This document shows, one piece after another, positions 38,811 through 50,529 of a stretch of 64,000 bases of DNA. The stretch is from the NCBI RefSeq assembly GCF_019578655.1, contig NC_063258.1, forward strand, positions 23,316,802 to 23,380,801, read 5' to 3'. A model generated the notes under the pieces. It saw only the letters and a program-made list of their open reading frames with translations. It was not told where the DNA came from and did no database searches. Each line of letters opens with the position of its first letter. The stretch's first letter is position 1. The stretch comes from Ricinus communis (lineage: Eukaryota; Streptophyta; Magnoliopsida; Malpighiales; Euphorbiaceae). Both the position numbers and the translations under genes were made by a program.

Positions 38811-41800
38811 TTGGTGTATGCTAGTGAAGAAGAAAGTGGAGTTGAAAGTGATGAAGATTCAATGCCCGAATTAGAAGATTGCTATTCCGATGATGAAGCT
38901 AAGCAAGAGGGGCATTCAGGTGAGCTATATGGAGTCACCATTAGATCCTTGAACGTGCAACAAGGGGTTGATGATGAAAGCCAAAGAGAGAACATCTTCC
39001 ATACACGCTGTTTGGTAAGAAAAACTCCTTGTGTTTTAATTATTAATAGTGGTAGTTGCACTAACATTGCTAGTACAATGATGGTGGATCGATTGAAACT
39101 TCCAATAACCAAACAACCAAAATCATATACTCTTCAATGGTTGAATGATTCGGGAGGTATCAAGGTTACAAAGCAAGTTAGACTGGCATTTGGTGTGCAA
39201 AAGTTCCAAGATGAAGTATTGTGTGATATCATCGCAATGCAAACTTGTCATCTACAAGGGACGTTCAAATTGCTATTGTCTTACACTTCACAACAAACTT
39301 TATACTTTTACACCTTTAAGTCCAAAGATTGTTAATGAAGACCAACGTATAATGAGACTTAAAATTGCTGCCTATGAAAAAGAAAAGGTGCACAAGCAAA
39401 AGGAGAGCTGTGTGGAAAACCATGAGGGGTGTGAGAAAAGAGAGGAAAAAGGAGAGAAAGAGAGTTTGCGCAAAAAGAAAACATTGAGTTGTGAGGCGCA
39501 AGAAAAAGGTGAGTTGAGTGCAAAAGAAAGAAAAGTGAGCTTTGTGGCAAGAGAAAAAGATGTGAGAAAAGCTTTAATGTCACAAAAACAAATACTTGTG
39601 CTTGTTTTCAAAGAAAGTTTTCTGACCACTAACGATCTTAATGTTTCTTTGCCTTCAAGTTTCAAGTCTCTTTTGCAGGAGTTTGAGGACGTATTTCCCG
39701 ACGAAATTCCAAGTGGGTTACCACCCATTCGTTGAATTGAGCACCAAATTGACTTTGTACCCGGTTCTACCATACCCAATAGGCCGGCATATAGAGTAAA
39801 TCCCGAGGAAACCAAAGAACTACAATGCCAAGTGGAAGAACTTCTTAAAAAAGGTTATGTTAGGGAAAGTTTAAGTCCATGTGCTGGTCCTGTTATACTT
39901 GTCCCTAAGAAAGATGGTTCTTAGTGTATGTGTGTGGATTGCCGTGCAATTAATAAAATAACTATTAAATATCATCATCCTATACCTAGATTAGATGATA
40001 TGCTTGATGAGTTGCATGGGGCTGTTGTGTTCACTAAGATTGATCTAAAAAGTGGTTATCGTCAAATTAAAATGAAAGAGGGTGATGAATGGAAAACGAC
40101 ATTCAAAACTAAATTTGGTTTATATGAGTGGTTAGTCATGCCGTTTGGTTTAACTAATGCACCTAGTATATTCATGAGATTAATGAATCATGTTTTGCGT
40201 GCTTATATAGGCAGGTTTGTGGTTGTCTATTTTGATGATATACTTATTTATAGCAGGTCTTATGATGAACATGTAAAGCACGTGCATTTAGTTCTTGAAA
40301 CTTTACGCAAAGAAGTTCTGTTTGCTAACCTCAAGAAGTGCGATTTTTGCACAAACAAACTTATTTTTCTTGGTATTGTTGTTAGCGCAAAAGGAATTGA
40401 GGTTGATGAAGAAAAGGTGAAGGCAATCAAAGAGTGGCCGATTCCCACAAATGCAAGTAAAGTTCGAAGTTTTCATGGACTAGCAAGCTTCTATAGGCAT
40501 TTTGTGAAAGACTTCAGTACCATTGCCGCACCATTGAATGAATTAGTGAAGAAAGATGTGAAATTTAATTGGGGAAAAGCACAACAATCAACATTTGACT
40601 TGCTCAAACAAAAACTTACTTCTTCTCATATTCTGTCTCTTCCTAATTTTAATAAAACTTTTGAGATTGATTGTGATGCTTTCGGTATAGGTATTGGAGC
40701 TGTTCTAATGCAAGGTGGAAAGCCAATAGCCTATTTTAGCAAAAAGTTGAATGGAGCAAGCCTGAAGTATCCAACTTATGATAAGGAACTTTATGCACTT
40801 GTTAGAGCTTTAGAAGTATGGCGACATTACTTGTTGCCCAAGGAGTTCGTGATCCACACCGATCATGAATCCTTGAAGTACTTAAAGGGTCAAAACAAGC
40901 TGAATAGAAGACATGCTAAATGGAGTGAGTTTATTGAAGCATTCCCTTATGTCATCAAGTACAAGCAAGGTAAAGATAACATAGTGGCCGATGCTTTATC
41001 TAGAAGGTATGCTTTAATTACTATTTTAGATGCCAAATTACTAGGTTTTGAACAAATAAAAGACTTATATCATAATGATAGTAATTTCGGCCAAGTATAT
41101 AAGGCATGTGAACAAGGTGCGTTTGATAAGTATTATAGGCACGATGGTTTTCTTTTCTTTGAAAAACGTTTATGCATTCCTTCTTGTTCTATGCGTGATT
41201 TACTTATGAAAGAAGCACATGAGGGTGGTTTGATGGGACACTTTGGTGTTTAAAAGACTTTAGATGTATTGCATGATCACTTTTATTGGCCTTGCATGAA
41301 AAAGGATGTTATGCGATTTTGTGCAAATTGTATTGTGTGCAAACATACTAAGTCTAAGCTTCAACCACATGGTTTGTATATGCCTCTCCCTATACCTAGT
41401 TCACCTTGGGTTGATATTTCTATGGATTTTGTACTTGGATTACCTAGAACTAAGCATGGGCATGATAACATATTTGTTGTTGTTGATAGGTTTTCAAAGA
41501 TGGCACATTTTATAGCTTGTAAGAAAACTAATGATGCACAACATATTGCTGACCTATTCTTTAGAGAGGTAGTGCGTTTACATGGTATGCCACGCACCAT
41601 AGTTAGTGATAGGGATGCTAAGTTTTTGAGCTACTTTTGGAAGACTTTATGGGGTAAGTTAGGTACACGATTGTTATTTTCAACAACTTGTCACCCACAA
41701 ACCGATGGTCAAACTGAAGTAGTAAATAGAACCTATCACAACTACTATGCACCATGGTAAAATGCAACATTAAGAGTTGGGAAGATTGCTTGCCGCATAT

Positions 41801-42515
41801 AGAATTTGCTTATAATAGAACCATGCATTCTTCAACTAAATTCTGCCCTTTTGAGATTTTCTATGGGTTTGTACCTTTGAGTCCTTTAAATTTGATTGCT
41901 TTACCTTTAAAGGAACAAACTAACCTTGATGGCAAGAAAAAGGCCGAATATGTGCTTAAATTGCATGAACATGTTTGAGCTAATCTAGAGCGCAAGAATG
42001 AAGCAAATGCTAAACACGCTAACAAAGGAAGAAAAGAGGTAATCTTTGAACCCGGAGATTAGGTGTGGATATACATGCGCAAAGAAAGATTCCCAAACCA
42101 AAGAAAAAACAAGTTGATGTCAAGGGGAGATGGACCTTTTTAAGTGTTGGAATGCATCAACAATAATGCTTACAAGATTGACTTGCCCGGTGAGTATGGA
42201 GTTAGTGCTACATTCAATGTTGTTGATTTATCTCCATTTTCTTTTGATGAAGGTCTGGATTCGAGGACGAATCCTTTTGAGGAGGGAGTGGATGATAAAA
42301 TCAAGGCTGATCCTTCACTACCAAGCAAGCCACGAATGGATCCATTGAAGTATGAGGGTCCAATCACACGAGCTAGAAGCAAGAGATTCAAGGCTGCCTT
42401 GTGTTCTTTCGTGGTCCACGTGATAGACAAGATGCATTCAAGAAGCAAGGTTAGCGAGTTGGACTTAGAAGATCAAGATTCAACTTTGATTAATTGTATT
42501 TCATTCATGGATTAA
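38811..42515 (+). pseudogene. Element D pol remnant: protease, RT, RNase H, integrase, C-terminal tail
   Basis: The protease part (38811-39335) has an acidic leader and INSGSCTNIA where the catalytic motif is normally D-S/T-G, so the aspartate is Asn here. A deletion and frame change follow near 39255. RT (about 39928-40560) shows [18 protein letters not shown] and YFDDILIYS. RNase H shows [14 protein letters not shown] and VADALSRR. Integrase (41190-41760) has an HHCC zinc region (CANCIVC) and acidic sites in SMDFVL, SDRDAKF and QTEVVNR. Stops fall at 39733, 39922, 41251, 41758, 41976 and 42059. The C-terminal frame 42144-42515 runs through the LTR start at 42293. Confidence 0.9.
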
Positions 42516-43059
42516 AGCCCAATGTGAAGACATAAAGATTATATCTTATTTATGTTAAATTTAAGCCCAAACGTAAAGCCCAAGTTCAAGGTTGAATATT
42601 CAAAGTCAAAATCCAAATCAAAATAGGAGTCTTCTTTTAACAAGTCCAAGTCAAAATAGGAGTTTGCTACTCTTTTACTTTAAGTTTTGTTTATTTAGGA
42701 GTCTTGGCCGCATATCCTAGTCATTCTAGGATTAGGATTATTTAGACTCTATAAATAGAACTATGTAATTCTGTAAAAATATATATATCTTTAATTGAAT
42801 AGAAAACCTTGTTTTTGCTTAAAGAGTTTCTTTAAGTGTTGTTGAGATTAAAGCTTATTATTTAGGTTTTGATTTCACTTCTACCTTAATTTAATTCTAT
42901 TAACTTGTTAGTTTCTAGGATTAATTAAGTTCATCTCATTATAGCTATTGATCTTATTTCTTTATAACTAAGGGTGATAGTTCCGCAAATAACTTTTGGC
43001 AAACCTTATAAGTATTGATCTTGGCGTGTAATCTTCTTTTCCATAGAAGGTTTACATCA
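42293..43059 (+). repeat. Element D 3' LTR
   Basis: 767 bases, preceded by a purine tract (GAGGAGGGAGTGGA, 42279-42292). The first 223 bases are coding in the polyprotein frame, to the stop at 42513-42515. Confidence 0.95.
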
Positions 43060-44390
43060 GAAGATCCCTAATGGTATGCCGATACTGGAGCCAGTCATTA
43101 TGTGACCAACAATCCTCAGAACCTGCAACACAAGTAAGACTATAATGGTAAGAATTCTCTTATTGTTGCCAACGGAAGCAAGCTTGGTATCAGTCACATA
43201 GGTAACAAAAAATTTGCAACGAAATGGAAAGATTTGTCTCTTAATCATGTGTTGTATTCTTAAAATTATAAAGAATCTGCTAAGTGTATCTCAATTGGTG
43301 ACTGATAACAAAGTGAATACTATATTTAACTCTTCTAATTGTTTTGTGAAGGACAAGCAGACAGGACTGGTGATGCGTGATGCTCAAAGGGAAGCTTGAA
43401 GATGGCCTATACAAGCTTGAAGCAGTGCCCTCCTCAAAGAAGTCCAGTTTTTCAAAATTAAATTCTAGAGTCGTTTCCTTTTCATCTAATTTATCAAAAT
43501 TAGAGTCATGTTTGAATTCGTTGAGTCCTTCAAATGTGAATGCGTGGCATAGGAGGTTAGGCCATCCATCTAAAATAGTATTGTTTCAAGTTTTAAAAGA
43601 GTGTAATTTTGATTCTGCAATTAATAACATTAATTTCTGAGATGCCTGTCAATTTGAAAAATCACATGCCTTACCTTTTAAAAATTCTCTTTCTCAAGTA
43701 AAAAATGTTCTTGATTTAATCCATACTAACTTTTGGGGACCTACACCATTACTTTTGTCATCTGGATATCGGTTTTACATTCATTTTATTGATAACTTCA
43801 GTAGATTTACTTGGATTTATCCTCTTAAAGTGAAAAGTGATGTTGTTCAAGCTTTTAACCATTTCAAAAATCTTGTTGAAAATCAGTTTGGAACTAAGAT
43901 AAAACAATTTTATTCAGATTGTGGAATAGAATACTTACCTTTCTCACAAATAGTTCAAAAATCAGAAATTATTTTCAAACACACTTGTCCATACACCTCA
44001 GTTCAAAATGGTAGAGTAGAAAGAAAACATCGCCACATCGTTGAAATGGGTTTAACTCTCTTGGCTCAAGCTAAAATGCCATTAAATTATTGGTGGCAAG
44101 CTTGCGAAAGTGTTGTTTATCTAATTAATAGATTACCAACTCTTGTTCTTCATAATATTTCACCAATGCAAAAGTTGTTTGATAAAATTTCAGATTATTC
44201 ATTTTTAAAAGTTTTTTGATGTAGCTGTTTTTCGTGCCTTCGACTATATCAAAGTCATAAATTTCAATTTCATTCCACTAAATGTGTGTTTTTAGGATAC
44301 AGTGAACTTTTCAAAGGATACAAATGTCTTAGTTCTACAGGAAAAATCTATACTTCAAGGCATGTGGTGTTTAATGAAAAATAATTTCCT
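43060..44390 (+). pseudogene. Element C protease and integrase remnant
   Basis: Resumes the C frame right after element D. The protease motif WYADTGASH lies near 43071. The GAG-pre-integrase region begins WHRRLGHPS near 43545, and the first Cys of its zinc pair is replaced by a stop (text F-stop-DACQ near 43637). The integrase core 43700-44219 reads HTNFWGP where Copia integrases have HTDLWGP, so the first catalytic Asp is Asn. FYSDCGIEY and NGRVERKH retain the other acidic sites. The frame breaks at about 44217. Not functional. Confidence 0.85.
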
Positions 44391-44689
44391 TTTGCTAATG
44401 GTTTTCTGAAAATCAAAACTATTTTCGAATCCAATTCTCGCATCTTCACCTTTTTCATGGCACATGATGTCAAATAATTTGAGTAACAATGTAGCTTCTC
44501 CTCGTATAGATCATTAACAAGCTTCTCCAGTAGCTTCACCAAATCCTAAAAGTTCTACTTTACATTCACCAAGAGAGTCAAGTCAAGTTGAAGCTGTATC
44601 AGATTCTAGCATTGCTAAACTAGATTAATACACGTGTCGTTGGAAATGAAATGCTGGAAGAGAGTGGAGAAATTCGGTTGAATGATCAC
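44391..44689 (+). other. Element C linker between integrase and RT
   Basis: Ser/Pro-rich, stop-laden linker, usual between integrase and RT in Copia elements. No domain is seen. Confidence 0.6.
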
Positions 44690-45289
44690 CCTATGGCAAT
44701 GCAAGCTGGAAAAGGCCAATACAAGTTGAGTATCAAGCTCTAGTTCATAATAAAACATGGCACTTAGTCCCTCTGTCTTCAAAACATTCTTTGGTTGGAA
44801 GCAAGTGGGTTTTCAAGCTCAAATACAGTCCAAATGGAAGCATTAATCGCTACAAAGCGAGATTGGTTGCCAAGGGATTTCACCAAACTCCTGGAGTTGA
44901 TTTCTTTGAGACATTTATCTTGTCATCAAGCCCATTGCAATAAGGATTGTGTTGACTCTTGCTATCTCAAAAGGATGGGAGGTTCAACAACTGGATATTA
45001 ATAATGCATTTCTGAATGGATTGCTCGGTGAAGATGTGCATATGGTGCAACCACAGGGGTTCGTTGATCTTGAAAAATGAGATTTTATGTGCAAACTTGA
45101 CAATGCCATCTATGGACTTAAATAAGCTCCTCGTGCTTGGTTTGACAGTTTGAAGAACACATTAGTTGATTGGGGGTTCAGTCATTCCAAGTGTGATCAT
45201 TCTCTCTTCTTTTTCAAGTTTCACAGTAAAGTCTTATTTATACTCGTTTATGTTGACGATATTTTGATCACAGGCAATGACAAATAACT
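44690..45289 (+). pseudogene. Element C reverse transcriptase, N-terminal part
   Basis: Read in more than one frame: text like GSKWVFKLKY, RYKARLVAKGF near 44800-44880, then, with stops, a YVDDILITGND motif near 45245-45280. It is cut at 45289 by element B and resumes at 56903. Stops and frameshifts are many. Confidence 0.82.
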
Positions 45290-46123
45290 TGATATGAATC
45301 CAAGTTCAAAGCTTAAAGAGATCCAAGATCCATTAATAGTACAAGAAGGCCCAATCACAAGGTCCAAATCCAAGAAGCTTCAACAAGCCATATTGGATTT
45401 AATTAGGGACATTTGGAAAGCCCAAGAACTTCAACCCAATAAGGCATCCATGGAGGCCCAAGGAATAATATTTAACTTGTTTTTATGTTAATAAAAATTA
45501 GGGTTACATGTAGCCACCATACAAGTTAATGTGGTAATTAATACCAAGTAATGGCTATCAATGTGGGTAGTGGTTATTAAGAGCCACCATATACAAGTTA
45601 ATGGGGTAATTAATACCAAGTAATGGCTATTAGTGTGGATAGTGGTTACTAAGGCCATTTAAGAGTAAAAGTAATCCTATGTGTGTGAGTCTATTTTAGT
45701 AGTGTGTGCATGGACTTGTACTCTATATAAACAAGTCCTTTTCTCTTTCTTTTAGAGCATGATTGAATTTGATATATGAAATTTTGTTTGAGTTTTATTG
45801 TGAGTAATTTTGTTTTTAATTTCTTGCTTGAACTTTGCGACTTATCAAGCTTTATTCTAGCTTGTGGTGTCAAAATCTAAATCTTTGTTTTCTTGTTATT
45901 TATCAAACTTTTTTGTTTGTGGCATAAGAGGAAATTCAAAGTCTATCTTAGTATCTTTATCCTTGTTGGTAAAGGGGTTAAGTAGCATCCATCTTCTTAC
46001 TTCAATCTTTGAACGATCCGAATTTGTGAATTAAATTGGTAATTTCTAGTTTTCTTCTAATTCAACTTATCATAGTATTTTTGCTATTGGGGAGTTAATT
46101 GATGAAACCTACAATTCCCATCA
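45290..46123 (+). repeat. Element B 5' LTR
   Basis: 834 bases, TGATATGAATCC to AATTCCCATCA, with a TATA-like TATATAAAC near 45724. It includes a copy of the polyprotein C-terminal frame ending at the stop near 45491. Confidence 0.95.
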
Positions 46124-46127
46124 TAAG

Positions 46128-46140
46128 TGGTATCAGAGCA
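46128..46140 (+). other. Element B primer binding site
   Basis: TGGTATCAGAGCA, four bases after the 5' LTR, matches initiator tRNA-Met. Confidence 0.9.
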
Positions 46141-46758
46141 TTGACTCAAGATTGAGGTTTGCGTATCCAAAACTATCTTTTAATTCTCAATATCTTGTGT
46201 TCATCTTATATTTTGCACCTTTTGCCATCTATTGTTCTTGTTATTATTTTTTTTATCTTTATTCTTTTTATCTCAAGATTTTGTTTGCATATATAAAAAA
46301 AAAAAGAAATTTGTCCATAAAAAAAATATCTTTGATATTCATAAAAAAAAATTGACTCTTCATATTCCATTGAGATCTATCTTTATAATTCTGTCTCTTT
46401 GTGTTCTTGGTGATCTATCTTTGTTATTCATTTCTATTAGCCTATTTGTTACAAATTGTTCATTTCTTTAAGCCTACCTTATTATTTTCTTGTTAGCCTA
46501 CCTTTTTTTTTTATCATTGATTACTACATTCTTGAAATTTTGTTTGATTGAGAAACTTAGTTCATCTAAGAAATCAAAAGGCAAATTTGAGAGGTAAAAG
46601 GCAAGAGTGTGAGATCATTAGAAAAAAAAAAGCCAAAATTAAGTGTAAACATGAGTGGTATACATCAATTTTGAGTGAAATACGTGAGAGTGTTGTGAGA
46701 TTGTTTCTTTCTATTTTCTTTTGTTAAAATTTTAGGTTTTACAATCATATCAAAAGAC
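46141..46758 (+). other. Element B untranslated leader
   Basis: About 620 T-rich bases between primer site and gag. No gene is called. Confidence 0.65.
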
Positions 46759-47786
46759 ATAAGTTCTTCTTATACAAATGATCATGTGATTCAAGCTATG
46801 CAACAACAATTCGAAAGAATGTTTAATATCTTGGCGGGAGTCAATGAAAAATTAGAGAAGCATGATGACATCCTTAACCAATTACATGGAGAGCCTAGAC
46901 AAAGGAGACGTCCACCAATTGACCAAGAGGACTATGAAGGAGAGGATGATTTGGATGATGATCAAGTCACCTTGTTGGGACAACGAATCAATCCTAGGAG
47001 ACAAGCTAGGAGAAGACATCCAAATGATGATGTTGATTGCAACCTTGGAAGCATCAAAATGAAGATTCCTTCATTCCAAGGAAGAAATGATCCAGATGTG
47101 TACCTTGAATGGGAGAGGAAAGTGGAATTCATCTTCGAATGTCATAATTATTCGGAGGAGAAAAAGGTAAAACTTGCCGCTGTTGAGTTTAGTGATTATG
47201 CAATTGTTTGGTGGGATCAATTTTGCAAGGAAAGACGTAGATATGGAGAAAGACCCGTGGAGTCTTGGAGAGAAATGAAGCAAATCATGAGAAATAGGTT
47301 TGTTCCAAGCCACTACTATAGAGAGCTTCATCAAAAATTTCAAACTCTAATTCAAGGATCCATGAGTGTGGAGGAGTATCACAAAGAAATGGAGAAGGCT
47401 ATGATTCGAGCAAATGTGATAGAAAATCGTGAAGCTACCATGGCAAGGTTCTTCAGAGGGCTAAACAAAGACATTGCTGATGTTGTTGATTTGCAACATT
47501 ATGTGGAGATTGAAGATATGGTGAATTTGGCCATGAAAGTGGAAAGGCAATTGAAAAGAAAGAGGTATGATTCTAAACCAAATATGGGTTCTTCTTCTTC
47601 TTGAAAAAATTCTTGGGGGAAAAAGGATGATAAACCTTTTACTAAGTCAAAAGTGGAAGAAACTAAACCTAAAATTAACTTGGGTAATAAGGGAAAGGGC
47701 GAGAATCAACCAACCCAAACTAGGGGAATCAAATGTTTTAAGTGTTTGGATCATGGGCACTTTGCTAGGGAATGTCCAAATAAGAA
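46759..47786 (+). pseudogene. Element B gag remnant
   Basis: By position against element D the start codon should be at 46759, where ATA now stands; the next in-frame Met is at 46798. The gag core shows YLEWERKVEFIFECHNYSEE, VPSHYYRELHQKFQTL and VEEYHKEMEKAM. A stop (TGA) at 47602-47604 interrupts a Ser-rich stretch. The zinc knuckle CFKCLDHGHFAREC (CX2CX4HX4C) follows at about 47731-47775. Apart from the lost start and one stop the frame is well kept, in line with the lower LTR divergence. Confidence 0.9.
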
Positions 47787-48109
47787 AGTTATGATTCTAA
47801 GGGACGGTGATATTGAGTCGGAGAGTGAGGGGGATAGTGATGATGATATGCCTTCTTTAGAAGATTGTAGTGATGTTGAATGTGCTAAGGGAGATAATCT
47901 TGTTGTTCAAAGAACATTGAGTTTGCAAAATAAACATGATGTCCATAGGGAGCAAAGGGAAAATTTGTTTCATACTCATTGTTTGATTTCTAACAAGTTG
48001 TGCAACATAATTGTGGATAGTGGAAGTTGTACCAATGTAGCAAGCACTTTGCTAGTGGAGAAATTGAAGTTGCCTACTACCAAGCACCCAAGACTATACA
48101 AGTTACAAT
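47787..48109 (+). repeat. Element B protease segment, duplicate copy 1
   Basis: 323 bases that recur at 52554-52876 with about two mismatches by eye. It codes for an acidic stretch and the protease motif IIVDSGSCTNVAS. The two copies flank fragment E as direct repeats. Confidence 0.93.
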
Positions 48110-48974
48110 TAATAGACATTCGAAATTTTTTTCTAAACTTAGACCCTAAGGTCGACTGCCTAGAATTAAATTGGACTCGAGGATTCTGCCGAAAATTTGA
48201 CAGAACCTCCCCTAAATTACGGATATTTAAGTGACCAGACTGGAGGTAAGGTCCCTGGTCGAGCATTGCTCTCGGGGCGCCAGTCTTATTGGATTAAGAG
48301 AGCCGAATGGCTACTAGATTTCTTATTTGGATATTTAAGTGACTGACCGAGGTAAGGTCCCCGGTCGAGCATTGCTCTCGGCCATGATTATTGGATTAAG
48401 AGAGCCAAAGTGGCTGTTAGAATTTGGGGTTAGGGTTCTACTTAGCCACACGTCCCGTGAAAGTAAAAATGTCTTTATTTATTTACACTCTCCTTTTATC
48501 ATTTTATTATTATGGTGTATGATTTTATATTATGACTGCAATTATATTCAGAAATTGGTATATTGTTTTGAATAATTAATATATCATGTGAAGGTTGCAA
48601 AAGCCCTTAGATTATTTGATTTTGACTCACTCTAGACCCATACCCCGCTTGTAATTTTTTCGGTGTGAGTTAAAGACTTTCGCCATTCGGCGATTCGACT
48701 TCTTCTTTTTCGGACTTTTGTAATTATCTTGTACTTGTATACTTGTCATTTTTACTCTAGAGTATCCGCAGTAGGAAATTTTAAAATTTGTATAACTATT
48801 CTGACTCTTGTTGGTAGTTTGATGATGTATTATGCAAGACAATTATGACTATTTTATATTTGGTTAATTGTATATTTGGATTTGCGGGTTGGTAAGGCTT
48901 ACTACGGGTTTCAGTGGCCTTAAGCCTACCCATTCCCTAGTGCCGGTCACGGGCCCCCAGAGTGGGTCGTGACA
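48110..48974 (+). repeat. Element E LTR remnant (3' part)
   Basis: Ends GGTCGTGACA like the solo LTR, but only about 0.87 kb is present against 2.9 kb in the solo copy. It includes two of the GAGAGCA..GCTCGACC-type units (as reverse complement of the solo copy on this strand). The first ~120 bases (48110-48230) resemble the plus strand of 23855-23915, that is the opposite LTR sense, which suggests a rearranged junction. Confidence 0.75.
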
Positions 48975-48978
48975 AAGT

Positions 48979-48991
48979 TGGTATCAGAGCT
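48979..48991 (+). other. Element E primer binding site
   Basis: TGGTATCAGAGCT, four bases after the LTR end, matches initiator tRNA-Met. Confidence 0.9.
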
Positions 48992-49152
48992 TAGGTTTAG
49001 TTTTTCCTTCGACCTAGGTTAGCTTTCTAAACTACTGCGGAAACTAGGATAAATTGAGTATGTCCTTGCATGTTTCGTTGATTCTAGTATCTGCGCTATC
49101 GTTAGAGAGTCTGTTGGGTTAATAGCTTGTTGTTCATTTTCAGCTCTTACCA

Positions 49153-50335
49153 ATGCCGAGAACCCGAGCGACTGCAGCATCGGCCCAGGAAGGCGAAGAT
49201 GAGTTTTCTGCTCAGACGGCTCCTCCGGACCCGTACCCATAGTACCGGTGAGGTAGGCCTCGGCGACGCCCAACCAGATCAGGGCGAGGCTCAGGAGGTA
49301 CATGGTGCTGGTGAAATCCCAGTGGAGGCTTTTGTGTCTAGTATGACTGGGATGCAGAGGGCCCTAGAGCAGTTGCTAGCCTTTCAGCAGCAGTCGCCAG
49401 GTGAAGCCGTGCTAGTGGGTCCTAGATAGGAATCCGGACGATGTCCCTATGTCCGAGTATACCAAGTTAAGACTTGTGGAGTTTGATGGGACAGTCGGAG
49501 GCCCTCCTGGACTTTTGGATGAGGTTGAAAAGAGGGCGTCCGATTTGCAACGTTCGACAGGAGGACCATCGAGATGGCCGGGTTTTCCTTGAAGGGAATA
49601 GCATCCCGTTGGTTCGGAGATTATATCCGCCTTTCCCGGATGGGTTGTCGTGGAGGCAATTCAGAGACAGATTCGAAGAGTACTTCATCCCTTTCAGTGT
49701 AAGGCAGGAGTATAGAGAGAGGTTTGAAAGGTTAGTTAAGGGAGAATCATCTGTGGCTGAATACACCAGGCAATTTGTTCAGCTGAGTAGGTATGCACCT
49801 TATCATGGGGACTGAGGAGCGGAAGAACAAAGAATACATTTCGTGGCTCGGCCCGAGTTTGTTTCCTTGGTTCAATCTAGGAGGAGTAGCTTCCTAGAAG
49901 TTACTGACATGGCGAGGCAGATGGAGATGACGCTACGAGGGTTTAGTCAAGGGACTGACGATTGTAGGAAGAAGAAAACCAGGGTTGTGGGTCAGTCCAG
50001 TGCGCAGCCTGTCGTGCCGTACTATGGTAGTGGAAGTTACTCTGGAGGTACCGACCAGCAGGCCGTGCAGAGAAGTCACCGCATCCACAGAAAGGGTAGG
50101 CGTAATCGGAGGAGTAGCCGAGGATTCAGACCTGGTCAGGGCTTCAGTGGTAGTGGGCAGAGTTCGGGTTTCAAAGAAGACTAGTTCGGGGCCGACATGT
50201 CGGATGTGTGGCGGGTGTCACATCGGGGACCGTGCCTAACGCCTAGTGGAGCCCTGTTTTAGGTGTGGTGAGATGGGACATATGGCTCGAGAGTGTCCTT
50301 GCTATTTTGGTCGACCGACTTTTCCATGAGGCTCA
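49153..50335 (+). pseudogene. Element E gag remnant
   Basis: Starts at ATG 49153 (MPRTRATAASAQEGEDEF). An in-frame stop at about 49240 and several frame changes follow. The gag core is seen as VRQEYRERFERLVKGESS and EYTRQFVQLSRYAP near 49700-49800, then MARQMEMTLRGFS. A zinc knuckle CFRCGEMGHMAREC lies at about 50254-50297. Typical of the Tekay/Del chromovirus gag. Not translatable as one product. Confidence 0.85.
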
Positions 50336-50529
50336 TCCGCATTAGTGCGACCCGACCGGCTTTTCCCTGCAACCCCGAACATTTTCAAGATGGATCTCAG
50401 TTTGTTGGCGGGGCCGTAGTTTTGGAGGGAGATCTTCGGAGGCCGGTCTGGGGCAGGGTTCAAGGTCGAGCTCTGTGGTCTCAACAGTCAGGGGCAAGCT
50501 AGAGTGTTTACCCTTACTCCTCAAGATGC

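Larger units (their letters stand above)
36265..43059 (+). mobile_element. Element D: Ty3/Gypsy retrotransposon inserted in element C
   Basis: 6795 bases. Both LTRs are 767 bases (36265-37031, 42293-43059), begin TGAT and end ATCA, and the target duplication GAAGA is perfect (36260-36264, 43060-43064). The order gag, protease, RT, RNase H, integrase marks Gypsy. About 27 of 767 LTR positions differ by eye. The polyprotein end reads into the 3' LTR, as described for the CRM (centromeric retrotransposon) chromovirus group; lineage assignment is an inference. Stops make it non-autonomous. Confidence 0.95.
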
